Shown here piece after piece: positions 42,183 to 53,530 of a stretch of DNA of 64,000 bases. A program made the position numbers and the translations under genes. Numbering within the stretch: the first letter of the stretch is position 1; every line of letters begins with the position of its first letter. The stretch is from Bufo bufo (Eukaryota; Chordata; Amphibia; Anura; Bufonidae): NCBI RefSeq assembly GCF_905171765.1, contig NC_053391.1, positions 192,706,559 to 192,770,558 of the forward strand, written 5' to 3'. The notes beneath the pieces are model-generated. The model did no database searches, had not been told where the DNA came from, and saw only the letters and a list, made by a program, of their open reading frames with translations.

Positions 42183-43800
42183 GGGGAGAAAGAGAGAGTG
42201 ACAAGGGAGGGAGGGAAAGGGGAGAAAGAGAGAGTGACAAGGGAGGGGGGAGAAAGAGAGAGGGACGAGGGAGGGGAGAGAAAGAGAGAGTGACGAGGGA
42301 GGGGGGAGAAAGAGAGAGTGACGAGGGAGGGGGGAGAAAGAGAGAGTGACAAGGGAGGGAGGGGGGAGAAAGAGAGAGTGACAAGGGAGGGAGGGGGAGA
42401 AAGAGAGTGACAAGGGAGGGAGGGGGGAGAAAGAGAGTGACAAGGGAGGGAGGGGGAGAAAGAGAGTGACAAGGGAGGGAGGGGAGGAGAGAGAGTGACA
42501 AGGGAGGAGGGAGAAAGAGTGACAAGGGGAGAGTGACAAGGGGGAGGGAGAAAGAGAGTGACAAGGGAGGGGGGAGAAAGAGAGTGACAAGGGAGGAGGG
42601 AGAAAGAGTGACAAGGGGGGAGGGGGGAGAAAGAGTGACAAGGGGGAGGGGGAGAAAGAGAGTGACAAGGGGGGGGGGGGGAAAGAAAGTGACAAGGGGG
42701 AGGGGAGGAGAAAGAGTGACAAGGGAGGAGAAAGAGTGACAAGGGAGGAGGGAGAAAGAGTGACAAGGGGGGAGGGGGAGAAAGAGAGTGACAAGGGAGG
42801 AGGGAGAAAGAGAGTGACAAGGGGGGAGAAAGAGAGTGACAAGGGGGGGAGAAAGAGAGTGACAAGGGGGGAGAAAGAGAGTGACAAGGGAGGAGGGAGA
42901 AATAGAGTGACAAGGGAGGGAGAAAGAGAGTGACAAGGGGGGAGAAAGAGTGACAAGGGAGGGAGGGGAGAGAGAGAGTGACAAGGGAGGGAGGGGGGAA
43001 AGAGAGTGACAAGGGAGGGAGGGGGAGAAAGAGTGACAAGGGGGGGGATTGAGGAGAAAGAGAGGGAGGGAGGGGAGGAGAAAGAGAGTGACAAGGGAGG
43101 AGGGAGAAAGAGAGTGACAAGGGGGGGGGGGGGGGAGAAAGAGTGACAAGGGGGAGGGGGAGAAGAGAGTGACAAGGGAGGGAGGGATTGAGGAGAAAGA
43201 GAGTGACAAGGGAGGGAGAGAGAGTGACAAGGGGGGAGGGAGAAAGAGAGTGACAAGGGGAGGAGAAAGAGAGTGACAAGGGGAGGGATTGAGGAGAAAG
43301 AGAGTGACAAGGGAGGAGGGAGAAAGAGTGACAAGGGGGGAGGGGGGAGAAAGAGAGTGACAAGGGGGAGGGGGGAGAAAGAGAGTGACAAGGGAGGAGG
43401 GAGAAAGAGAGTGACAAGGGGGGGAGGGGGAGAAAGAGAGTGACAAGGGGGGAGGGGGGAGAAAGAGAGTGACAAGGGGGAGAAAGAGAGTGACAAGGGG
43501 GGAGGGGGGAGAAAGAGAGTGACAAGGGAGGGAGGGATTGAGGAGAAAGAGAGTGACAAGGGAGGAGGGAGAAAGAGAGTGACAAGGGAGGAGGGAGAAA
43601 GAGAGTGACAAGGGGGGGGAGGGGGGAGAAAGAGAGTGACAAGGGGGGGAGGGGGGAGAAAGAGAGTGACAAGGGGGGGAGGGGGGAGAAAGAGAGTGAC
43701 AAGGGGGGGAGGGGGGAGAAAGAGAGTGACAAGGGGGGGAGGGGGGAGAAAGAGAGTGACAAGGGGGGGAGGGATTGAGGAGAAAGAGAGTGACAAGGAA
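42183..43800. repeat. Purine-rich minisatellite, 1.6 kb
   Basis: Some 60-70 copies of a 20-31-bp unit of the form GGGGGGAGAAAGAGAGTGACAAG with a variable G/GGA tract. Some units insert 'GATTGAGGAGAAAG'. Toward 43610-43760 five units are nearly identical (30 bp, offset constant), showing local homogenisation. The minus strand gives three long artefactual frames rich in Ser, Leu and Pro. Confidence 0.95.
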
Positions 43801-43985
43801 GGGCTGATGGAGAGGCACTGGGGCTGCTATGAGGCTACTGGGGGCTGATGGAGAGGCACTGGGGGCTGGTGGAAAGGCACTGGGGGCTGGTGGAGAGGCA
43901 CTGGGGGCTGGTGGAGAGGCACTGGGGGCTGGTGGAGAGGCACTGGGGGCTGCTATGAGGCTACTGGGGCTGCTATAAGGCATGG
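43800..43985. repeat. Minisatellite, about 20-bp unit
   Basis: Seven or so copies of 'GGGGCTGGTGGAGAGGCACT' and a 'GGGCTGCTATGAGGCTACT' variant. A looser 'GGTCTGATTGGGG' series continues to about 44130. Confidence 0.8.
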
Positions 43986-44139
43986 GGCTCTTATCTGAGG
44001 TCTGATTGGGGGTCATTCATATTGGGGTCTGATCTGAGGTCTTATTGGGTTCTTATTAACATTGGGGATCTTATTGGGGCTGTTAGATGAGGTCTGATTA
44101 ACATTGGGAGTCTGATTGGTGATCTGACCTGAGGTGTAA

Positions 44140-44970
44140 TGAAAAATATGTTTTTCTTATTGTCCTCCTCTAAAACCTAGGTGCATCTTATAGGGCGAAA
44201 AATAAGGCACTTGCTTGCTCCTCCTCCCGACCTTCCCTGCCATTTGCGTACGCCACGTGCCGTGACTTCACACGGAGGCACTGGATCTTGGTGAGTTCCC
44301 ACACTTTTTTTCCCAGGACTTGACCCCTGCATATCATGATAAAAATGCAGATCCCTCTGCCTGACCGGTTTCGCCAGTAGCTGCTTTCTCAAGGGCAAAC
44401 AGCCCTCACCGGTCTCAGGGCCACGTGCTTGACCACTCACAACACCAGCTCCCACGCGACTGTCATCATTGCTACTTGCCCACCTACCGTAAGAAGCAGC
44501 GGATCTTTCCTTCAGATCTTGACTGGGCAGTAGCTGCTGACTGTCCTCTAAAAGCTTGTCCTCGTTAAAAAGCGGAGCCGAGCAGACGGCGTACAATACT
44601 ACCCGAGCAGAAGGAACAGTATGAAAGAGACAGGTTCAGGACAGGTGGGGGCACAGAGCTTGTTCCTGGGCCATGACAACTAAGCATGGTGTCAGAGGAA
44701 CCCATCTGGCTGGGAGTGTCTAGGTGTCACTTGAGGCGAGGTAGAACACTGAGTTAACCATTCAAGGACAGCTGGGTTGCAGGTCAAAACACGACCACTG
44801 GGTGACACTGGCAGCTTTGGCCTGTTGCTGTGACTGCTGCTACCCCCACCCCTTCTTCTGATGCTGCTACTTCTGCCAGCTCCAGAAACATTTTGGCCAC
44901 TGCACATTCCCTTAGAAGGGCCTGTCACCTGTCTGTACTGTAACAGTAACTGTAAGGGTAAAAGAGTAGT
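44140..44970. other. Unassigned repeat-like DNA
   Basis: 'AAAACCTAGGTGCATCTTATA' at about 44173-44193 resembles a common vertebrate DNA-transposon end. Two minus-strand frames (44596-44177, 45045-44692) have no recognisable domain; they could be decayed hAT N-terminal sequence, but I cannot support that. Confidence 0.3.
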
Positions 44971-44972
44971 AG

Positions 44973-45625
44973 TGTCCGGACGCAATTTCACCCCCAAAAC
45001 AAGGAATGAATGGATGTACTTATACATGAGAATGTGAGCACCCAAAAATGTGTAGTATCAGGCTGCAATTTCACCCCAGAATCAAGGATGAATGGATGTA
45101 CTTATATATATAAAAAATTAACACCCCAAAACCTGTAGTATCAGGCCGCAATTTTACACCAATTCCACAATTATGGATTAACGGATATATTTATGTATAA
45201 TACAACTTGAGCACCCAAAAATGTGCAGTATAAGACTTCAATTTCACCCCAATTATACAATTAGGGATTCACGGATACACTAATGTATAATAAAACGTGA
45301 GTGCCCTAATATCTGTAGTGTCAAGCCGCAATTTCACCCCAATTAGAGAATCAAGGATTAACGGATTGAACTATATATAAAAGAACGCGAAGACCCTAAA
45401 ATTTGTAGTATCCAGCTGCAATTTCACCCCAATTGAGACAATCAAGGGTTAACGGATTAAATGATATATTAAAGAACGTGAACCCCCAAAATTCTGTATT
45501 ATCAATCCGCAGTTTCACCCCAATAACAGAATCAAGGATTATTGGAACTACTGATGTATCAAAGAATGCAAACAGCCTACAATCTGTAGTATTAGATCAC
45601 TTTTTAACCCCAATTAGTGCAGCAA
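44973..45625. repeat. Tandem repeat, unit about 83-93 bp, seven to eight copies
   Basis: Each unit has 'GTAGTATCAGGCCGCAATTT', 'CACCCCAATTA', 'AATCAAGGATTAACGGAT' and 'GAGCACCCAAAA' in this order. Unit starts by 'GCAATTTCA' lie near 45064, 45147, 45237, 45327, 45416 and 45509. Units are diverged, so the array is old. Confidence 0.85.
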
Positions 45626-45761
45626 GGTGTAATAGAATAGCTTCTATTAGTCAGGCTTTACACTGCTCAATTGTCCCCTGCTCTCTCCCTATAGTGTGGA
45701 TTAGTGTTGGACTGGGGTACCTAGGGCCCAGCAGTGTAACTGATTCTGGGGGCCCACCTTA

Positions 45762-46093
45762 GGGCTCCTGCACACAAACATATTTTTTTTCCGTGTCAGT
45801 TTTATTTTTTAAATTTTTTTGGTGGCCTGTATGTGAAACCATTCACTTTAATGGGGCCACAAAAAAAGGAAATGACTTCATGTGCATTCCGTGTCTGTAT
45901 GTCCGCATTGCCGTTTCTCAAAATAATAGAACATGTCCTATTATTGTCAGCATTACAGACAAGGATAAGACTGTTTTATTAGAGGCCGGCTGTTCTGTTC
46001 CGCATAATGTGGAATGCACACACCCAGTATCCATGTTTTGCAGATCCGCAATTTGCGGACTGCAATACATCCAACGGTCGTGTTCATGAGCCC
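45762..46093. mobile_element. Harbinger-type MITE
   Basis: Termini GGGCTCCTGCACAC and, reversed, GGGCTCATGAACAC; flanks TTA (45759-45761) and CTA (46094-46096), a TSD with one mismatch. Interior similar in style to 29807-31728 ('CCGTGTC', 'CGGACTGCAATACATCC'). Non-coding. Confidence 0.6.
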
Positions 46094-46179
46094 CTACAGC
46101 GATAACAGAAATATTAAAGATGAAGTATGATGGTAGACACTCAAAGCAAAATGCACAAACATACATGTGGCAGAATTTA

Positions 46180-46471
46180 GGCTACTTTCACACTTGCAGT
46201 AGCAGGGTCCGGCAGGATGTTCTGGCGGGGGATCAGCCTGCCACATCCGTGCAAATGTTAGCCCACCGAGAGTCCGCTGTAGTTTTTGTCTGGCCGACTC
46301 TCAGCATGTTTGCCATGCTGCGGCCAGACCTCTGGCCCGCCCCCATTATAGTGAATGGGGCCGGAGCGAACCTCCGGCCGCACGGTGGGCTAGTGTAAGC
46401 ATGGATCTGGCAGGCTGTTCCCCCATTGGAATAGCCTGCCAAGCCATGCTACCGCAAGTGTGAAAGTAGCC
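46180..46471. mobile_element. Harbinger-type MITE, 292 bp
   Basis: Termini GGCTACTTTCACACTTGC and GCAAGTGTGAAAGTAGCC are exact complements; TTA flanks both sides (46177-46179, 46472-46474). Non-coding. Confidence 0.8.
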
Positions 46472-47159
46472 TTACACATATATGGATATCCTGTTAAGTC
46501 AGTCTGAAAAAAGACAATTGCAGTTCCTATCACACATTGGAAACATGCAATGCATTTGCCAAGACATTTTTTGCCTAACCCTATTAAGTGTAGCAAACTT
46601 AAAGGGGCTGCCTCACTTCAACAAATGGCATTTATTATGTAGAGAAAGTTAATACAAGGAACTTAACTAATGTATTTTGATTCTCCATATTGACTCTTTT
46701 CCATCACATCTGACCAGTGTCAATTTAAGTGCTGATAACTTTAAAACGCTTTGGACTTATCCAGGCCATTCTGAGATTGTTTTTTCGTCACATATTGTAC
46801 TTCACGATACTGGTAAAATGAAGTAAAAAAAATTCATTTTTATTTATAAAAAAATACCAAATTTACCAAAAATGAAGTAAAAAATTGCAAATTTCCAAGT
46901 TTCAATTTCTCTACTTTTATAATACATAGTAATACCTCCAAAAATAGTTATTACTTTACATTCCCCATATGTCTACTTCATGTTTGGATCATTTTGGGAA
47001 TGATATTTTATTTTTTGGGAATGTTACAAGGCTTAGAAGTTTAGAAGCAAATCTTGAAATTTTTCAGAAATGTTCAAAAACCCAATTTTTAGGGACCAGT
47101 TCAGGTCTGAAGTCACTTTGCGAGGCTTACATAATAGAAACCACCCAAAAATGAAACTA

Positions 47160-47920
47160 CACCCCTTAAGGTATTCAAAACTGATTTTACAAATGTCGTT
47201 AACCCTTTAGGTGTTCCACAAGAATTAATGGAAAATAGAGATACAATTTCAAAATTTCACTTTTTTGGCAGATTTTCCATTTTAATAATTTTTTCCCAGT
47301 TACAAAGCAAGGGTTAACAGCCAAACCAAACTCAATATTTATGGCCCTGATTCTGTAGTTTACAGAAACACCCCATATGTGGTCGTAAACCGCTGTACGG
47401 GCACACGGCAGGGCGCAGAAGGAAAGGAATGCCATACGGTTTTTGGAAGGCAGGTTTTGCTGGACTGTTTTTTTTGACACCATGTCCCATTTGAAGCCCC
47501 CCTGATGCACCCCTAGAGTAGAAACTCTATAAAAGTGACCCCATCTAAGAAACTACACCCCTCAAGGTATTCAAAACTGATTTTACAAACGTTGTTAACC
47601 GTTTAGGTCTTCCACAAGAATTAATGGAAAATAGAGATACAATTTCAAAATTTCACTTTAATGGCAGATTTTCCATTTTAATAATTTTTTTCCAGTTACA
47701 AAACAAGGGTTAACAGCCAAGCCAAACTCAATATTCATGGCCCTGATTCTGTAGTTTACAGAAACACCCCATATGTGGTCGTAAACCGCTGTACGGGCAC
47801 ACGGCAGGGCGCAGAAGGAAAGGAATGCCATACGGTTTTTGGAAGGCAGATTTTGCTGGACTGTTTTTTTTGACACCATGTCCCATTTGAAGCCCCCCCT
47901 GATGATCTAGAGTAGAAACT
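47160..47920. repeat. 396-bp tandem duplication in TTAA element II
   Basis: 'GGTATTCAAAACTGATTTTA' at 47170 and 47566 starts two nearly identical ~365-bp stretches that each include 'CCATATGTGGTCGTAAACC' and '...TTGACACCATGTCCCATTTG'. Element I has one such segment. Confidence 0.85.
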
Positions 47921-48160
47921 CCAAAAAAGTGACCCCATTTTAGAAACTACGGGATAGGGTGGCAGTTTTGTTGGTACAAGTTTAGGGTACATATGATTTT
48001 TGGTTGCTCTATATTACACTTTTTGTGAGGCAAGGTAACAAGAAATAGCTGTTTTGGCACCGTTTTTATTTTTTGTTATTTACAACATTCATCTGACAGG
48101 TTAGATCATGTGATATTTTTATAGACCAGGTTGTCACGGATGCGGCGAGCGTGTGACTTT

Positions 48161-49030
48161 TTGATCGCTTGCTATTACACTTTTTGTGATGTAAAGTGAC
48201 AAAAAATTGCTTTTTTTTACACCGTTTTTATTTTTATTTTTTTACGGTATTCATCTGAAGGGTTAGGTCATGTGATATTTTTCTAGAGAAAGTTATTACG
48301 GACGCTGCGATACCTAATATGTATACTTTTTTTTATTTATTTATGTAAGTTTTACACAATGATTTCATTTTTGAAGCAAAAAAAATCATGTTTTAGTGTT
48401 TCCATAGTCTGAGAGCCATAATTTTTTCAGTTTTTGGGCGATTACTTTGGGTAGGGTATGATTTTTGCGGGATGAGATGACGGTTTTATTGCCACTATTT
48501 TGGGGTGCATATGACTTTTTGATCGCTTGCTATTACACTTTTTGTGATGTAAGGTGACAAAAAATGGTTTATTTAGCACAGTTTTTATTTTTTATGGTGT
48601 TTATCTGAGGGGTTAGGTCATGTGATATTTTTATAGAGCCGGTCGATACGGACGCGGCGATACCTAATATGTATACTTTTTTTTTATTTATGTAAGTTTT
48701 ACACAATAATATCATTTTTGAAACAAAAAAAATGATGTTTTAGTGTCTTCATATTCTGAGCCATAGTTTTTTTATTTTTTGGGCGATTGTCTCAGGTAGG
48801 GGCTCATTTTTTGCGGGATGAGGTGACGGTTAGATTGGTACTATTATGGTGGGCAAACACCTTTTTGATCGCTTGCTGTTGTACTTTTTGTGATGTAAGG
48901 TGACCAAAAAATGGTTTATTTAACACATGGTTTATTTTTTATTTTTTACGGTGTTCATCTGAGGGGTTAGGTCATGTGATATGTTTATAGATCCGGTCGA
49001 TACGGACGCGGCGATACCTAATATGTATAC
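48161..49030. repeat. About 350-bp tandem repeat in TTAA element II
   Basis: 'TTTTTGATCGCTTGCTATTA' recurs at 48157, 48516 and (variant) 48864. Each unit ends with 'CGATACCTAATATGTATAC'. The first unit has a diverged predecessor near 48000. Confidence 0.8.
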
Positions 49031-49859
49031 TTTTTCCCCCCCCCCCTATTTTTTACCAATTTTTTTTTTACTTTATTTGGGGAAAATGACGTTTTTGTTT
49101 ATTTTTACTTGAAACTTTTAATTTTTGGGGGGGGAAAACTTTATTTTTTCAACTTTTTTTTACTTTATTTTTTGTCCCACTTTGGGACTTCAACTTTTGG
49201 GGGTCTAATCCCTTTTACAATGCATTCCAATACTTCTGTATTGGAATGCATTGGCTGTATGAGTAATACAGCTTCCGGCGTATGAGATCCAGGGGGCTGG
49301 ATCTCACAGGCTCTTCAGCGGAAGGCAGCGCGATGCCTTCCTTAGACATCGAGCTGCCTTCCATGCCATCGGGTCCACACTACAGCCGCATGGGGACCCG
49401 ATGGCACCGCCACACGCCGCCAACGCAATAGGTAAAAGCCACAAACCACAGGTCTGAATTTGGGCGATCGCCGACACGGAGGGGTCACTGGACCTTCTCC
49501 GGCGTTGTGACAGGATGCCCGCTGAATGATTTCAGCGGACATACTGTTGCGATTAACTCCCGCCGGGCGGGAATCACGATTTAAACTTAGGACGTACCGG
49601 TACGCCCTGAGTCCTTAAGGACTCGGGAAATATGGCGTACCGGTACGCCCTAAGTCCTTAAGGGGTTAAACACTGCTCGTATCCATGGTTTTGACCACTC
49701 TGCAATCCAGCAGTGGTGGCTGGCCTTATGTGTTCACGCGCCCTGTGCGAGCTAATCTTGTGGCGCAAACCCCACCCCCCCGTTCACCTAAACATACACA
49801 AAGAGGAAAACAATCTTTGTGACAATTTTTTTTTATTACAGATAATTTAAGTGCAAGTG

Positions 49860-50290
49860 CAAACAAGTACAATCATACCCAGTGTCACCCATAGCCAGTC
49901 TCCTGCTCCCCTTAATCATACCCTGTCACCTTTGCCCAGTCCCCTGCCCCCCTTAATCATACCCAGTGTCAGTCCCCTGCCCCCCTTAATCATACCCTGT
50001 CACCTTTACCCAGTCCCCTGCCCTTCTTAATCATACCCAGTGTCACCCTTACCCAGTCCCCTGACCCCTGAATTAGACCCTGCCCCTCCTTAAATTAAGG
50101 GTGACAGACACTGGGTATGATTAAGGGGGCAGGGGACTGGATAAGGGTGACACTGGGTATGATTAAGGGGCAGGGGACTGGCTTTGGTTGACACTGGGTA
50201 TGATTAAGGGGGGCAGGGGACTGGGTAAAGGTGACAGGGCATGATTAAGGGGGGCAGGGTCTAATTGAGGGGGCAGGGGATGGATAATAT
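49860..50290. repeat. Inverted minisatellite pair
   Basis: 49870-50080 repeats 'CCTTAATCATACCCAGTGTC' four to five times; 50095-50290 repeats the complement 'ACACTGGGTATGATTAAGG' as often. The two blocks face each other around about 50090, forming a large potential hairpin. Confidence 0.85.
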
Positions 50291-50649
50291 GGCACTGGCT
50301 CGCACACCCCATAGTGTCCACACACAAAGGCCGGCCCTGGCTGTGCTTGCACACTATAGGTGTAGGTGTTGGCCTATGCACACTTCCAGCCTTTCCCTAT
50401 AGTGTGTAAGTATGGCCACTGCTGCTGGATTGCAGGGTGGTCGTAACCATGGATACGTGCTGTGTATAATGTGATGGAAAGGAGGCAATATGGACACTAA
50501 CAATATATTAGTAAGTGCCTTGTATTAACTTTCTCTACATGATAAATGCCATTTACTGAACTGACAACCCCTTTATCCATAAATGTCTGGCATGGAATTT
50601 ATCAAATCTTAACCTCCTCAGATTGCACATAATCTACAGTATATTTTAA

Positions 50650-51415
50650 AGGGTTGTCCTACCATAATGATCTATCGCCTATCTACAGGGAGGGAGTATT
50701 GTATGTGAGGCTATTATTCTGTAGTGGGGGATCATTGTATGTGGGGCCATTATTCTGCAGGGGAGGGAGCATTGTATGTGGGGCCATTATTCTGTAGGGG
50801 AAGCATTATATGTGGGGCTATTATTCTGTAGGGGAAGCATTATATGTGGGGCTATTATTCTGTAGGGGAAGCATTATATGTGGGGCTATTATTCTGTAGG
50901 GGAAGCATTATATGTGGGGCTATTATTCTGCAGGGGGAGCATTATATGTGTGGGCATTATTCTAGAGGTGGAGAGCATTATATGAATGGGGGCATTATTA
51001 ATATTGTGGGGGCATTATCATTGGGCACAATATGGAGGGCATTACTATTATTGGGGTTGCTAGTGGGGGTACTGTAGGGGGCACTATTACTATTGAAAGC
51101 AGTCTCAGCTATTGGTGGGGAGGGGATTATCTGTGTGGCACTATATCTCTGCACTATAGAGGGTAGCAGCAGGATGGAGCACCAAGAGGGGGAGGATGAT
51201 GGAAAAGTGAGGAATCTAAGATATCTATGTGTCAACCTCTGCAGAGACGAGATGTGGCTGGAAGAAATCATCATGGCGGTATGGTCTGAATAGAGAATAT
51301 CAGGAAAGAGAACGTCTGTATAAGAGGAGACATCATTGGATGTAAGCGGTAGGTGGCGTTGTGTTAACCTGTATATTTAACAGCGCTATATTTAAGGTCC
51401 TCCCAGATATGTCTT
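50650..51415. repeat. MITE-like repeat with 34-bp minisatellite
   Basis: 50797-50935 has four close copies of 'GGGGAAGCATTATATGTGGG' plus 'GCTATTATTCTGTA' (34-bp unit), with looser copies from 50700 to 51060. 51190-51290 is similar, in reverse complement, to 58245-58350, so the flank is also repetitive. Non-coding. Confidence 0.65.
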
Positions 51416-51417
51416 TA

Positions 51418-51480
51418 AGGCCTCATGCACACAACTGTATTTCCGGTCCGCATCTGATCGAATTCAGACCCATTCATTTA
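51418..51480. mobile_element. Harbinger-type MITE end fragment
   Basis: 'AAGGCCTCATGCACACAAC' equals the terminus of the element at 29807. Only ~60 bp is present; the other end is missing. Confidence 0.55.
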
Positions 51481-51544
51481 TAAATCCCTGTGTCCAGGCC
51501 TCATTACATGGTGTGGGACAGTGGGGCCACAAGAAGACTAATTA

Positions 51545-51877
51545 TAATGTATAGGCTCATCACAGAGAGATTTTACTGTATAAGCCCCATACATTATAAT
51601 GTCTCCTTGTTGCCCCCATACAATGGGGGCAACAAGGAGACATTACTGTATACTGTATGGGGCAACAAGGAGACATTCTGTATGGGGGCTATAAGTTGTA
51701 ACCCCAGTATAATGTCTCATTGTGGCCCACCGCCCATAGGGTATAATGTCTCCTTGTGGTCCCAAGTGTTATTTCTTCTAAATAGGTACGGCATTTATCA
51801 CGATATATATCGTTATCGCGATAAATTTCTTAATATCATTATCGCGGGAATATTTTTGATATCGGCCAACCCTATAT
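51545..51877. repeat. Fragments of a MITE with 'CAAGGAGACATT' repeats and a hAT-like end
   Basis: 51596-51745 has 'GGGCAACAAGGAGACATTA' and its complement, related to the array at 56560. 51783-51877 ('TATATCGTTATCGCGATAAA', 'AATATTTTTGATATCGGCC') resembles one end of a hAT-type repeat. Confidence 0.45.
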
Positions 51878-51949
51878 CACATCTCCCTCCTATGAGAGCC
51901 ATCTGCATAAGTGAATGCTGACAATACAGCTACAGCTTGTAACCTACAG

Positions 51950-52475
51950 GTACCATGTGCCTCTACTTTAAGCTCACCAGCTATGCCAATACCAGAAGTT
52001 ACACGGAGATCACTACTAACTGATCTGAAGCAATCCATACACCAGGACATCAGCACAGCATTTACAGCTCTGCAAAAGGAAATCACACAAATTGGGAGAG
52101 AACCTCAGATATAGAGGATAAAATGGAAGAATTCACCAGTGCTCACAGCCAGCTTGTAGACGCCCATAATGATGCGGAGGATTATATAACGGCTCTCAAA
52201 CTGAAACTTGCGGACTTAGAGGATCGCTCAAGGCGAAATTATCTTCATTGGCATACCGGAAAATGTGGATGTGGGATTTCTTTGCTGCCTTGATACCAAC
52301 TGCAGAACAAAGACTTACTAATTGACAGGACGCACCACATTCCTGAACCTAAGCCTGCTCCCCACACTGCCCCTAGGGACACTATTGCGAGATTGCATTT
52401 CTACCATATCAAAGAAGTGCTTCTAGAAGCGATAAATATCACTATGGACCTGCTGGAATGCTTCCAGAAACTTTG
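51950..52475 (+). pseudogene. L1 ORF1 pseudogene (copy 3)
   Basis: Frames read 'SLLTDLKQSIHQDISTAF', then 'KMEEFTSAHSQLVDAHND', 'ADLEDRSRRNY', and 'DLLIDRTHHIPEPKPAPH'. The order matches ORF1 at 21643-22854 from the coiled coil to the C-terminal domain. Stops and at least two frame shifts break it. The N-terminus is unclear. Confidence 0.75.
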
Positions 52476-52504
52476 AGAGAACAGAATATTCCAACTATTA
52501 ATAA

Positions 52505-53530
52505 CAAACTTTATACTATTGTATCACTCTACACTCCAAACTCTCATCAACTTCCCTTTATTAAAAATATACTACCATCTCTAATATTAAGAAAGTGATT
52601 ATCATTGGTGGAGATTTCAACCTCCCTCCCTCACCAAAATTGCAACTCTCACCATCGCCTATCAGAAGACCTATATGATATATGGAGGGTCCTCCACACT
52701 ACGGAACACGACTATACTTTTTATTCACACCCATACAGATTATATTCCAGAGTTGATTTATTATTAGTGGATAAGTGGCTTCTGCAAAAGGTTCAATCAG
52801 CAAACGTGGTCTGATCGTGCTCCATTGTCCTGCACCATATCAGAAGATTTTAACCAGAACCCTTATATCCCTTGGAGAGTTAACAATTACCTAATATCAC
52901 AACCTTTATTGAAAGAACAATATCAGAGAAGTTCTTCAAGAATATTTTTCTTTCAATTGCAGCCCAGGAGTATCTCTGATTATCTAGTGTGCACACAAGG
53001 CTTTTATAACTTACTCAAAATCTCCGTACATAATAAAAAGTTAAGAATCCTATGCATGGAACAACTATATAAAACAGAAACATCTGGTATCAAAGTAGGA
53101 AACACTGACCACAAAATAGGATTAGGATTAGGATATAAATTAAACATTCCTAAATGTTAAACCTTAAACTCAGGCCTCCGCAATCCAATCCTAGATCTTT
53201 TTAAATCGTAATATCCTTTCAAATGGGACTCCACTAACATAACGTATTTGGGTATTCAACTGACCCCCACCACTGCAGACCTGTAGGTTACAAATTTTTC
53301 AGCTGTAAAATATAAATATAAAGTCCGACCTGCTGCAGATAAAGGGAAACATGAAATATCATGGATGAGTAGAATAGCATCAATCAAAATGTTTCTAATG
53401 CTCCAAATCACTTACCTATTCCGTAATGTACCTAGAATTTACCAGATGAAGTACGAAAGAAAACAAAAGATGATTTGTGTGGTCTTCCAAGCGGCACAAT
53501 CAGCAGCAGTCCCAAACAACAGGAGTAGGT
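52505..53530 (+). pseudogene. L1 ORF2 pseudogene, endonuclease part (copy 3)
   Basis: 'IVSLYTPNSHQLPFIKN', 'IIIGGDFNLP', 'EDLYDIWRVLHTTEHDYTFY', 'YSRVDLLLVDKWLL' and 'SDRAPLSCTI' follow the endonuclease order of the copy at 23164 (SDH has become SDR). From about 53160 comes sequence matching the post-RT region ('ISWMSRIASIKMFLM'), so the RT core is deleted. Several frame breaks are present. Confidence 0.75.

Larger units (their letters stand above)
46709..49669. mobile_element. TTAA-type DNA element II, opposite orientation to element I
   Basis: The right end is ...CCTTAAGGGG followed by TTAA (49666-49669), with an inverted subterminal 'GCGTACCGGTACGCC' palindrome twice (49590-49660). The left end is truncated near 46709-46730 relative to element I. 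It shares long stretches with element I in reverse complement, including the uninterrupted site of the hAT at 4052. Internal tandem duplications lengthen it. No transposase. Confidence 0.6.
46602..50577. mobile_element. Outer MITE hosting TTAA element II
   Basis: Left 'AAATGGCATTTATTATGTAG' is the near-complement of right 'CTACATGATAAATGCCATTT', with 'AGAAAGTTAATACAAGG' also inverted on both sides, giving arms of ~150 bp. 'ATCCATGGTTTTGACCAC' (49680) and its complement (about 50440-50457) continue the pairing. The interior is occupied by a second, TTAA-type element. Confidence 0.65.

Noticed and set aside
41933..44016. Three minus-strand open frames of 564-616 codons rich in Ser, Leu and Pro
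   Set aside because: They are the complement of a G/A minisatellite with few stop opportunities; all three frames repeat the same short peptides and no domain is present.
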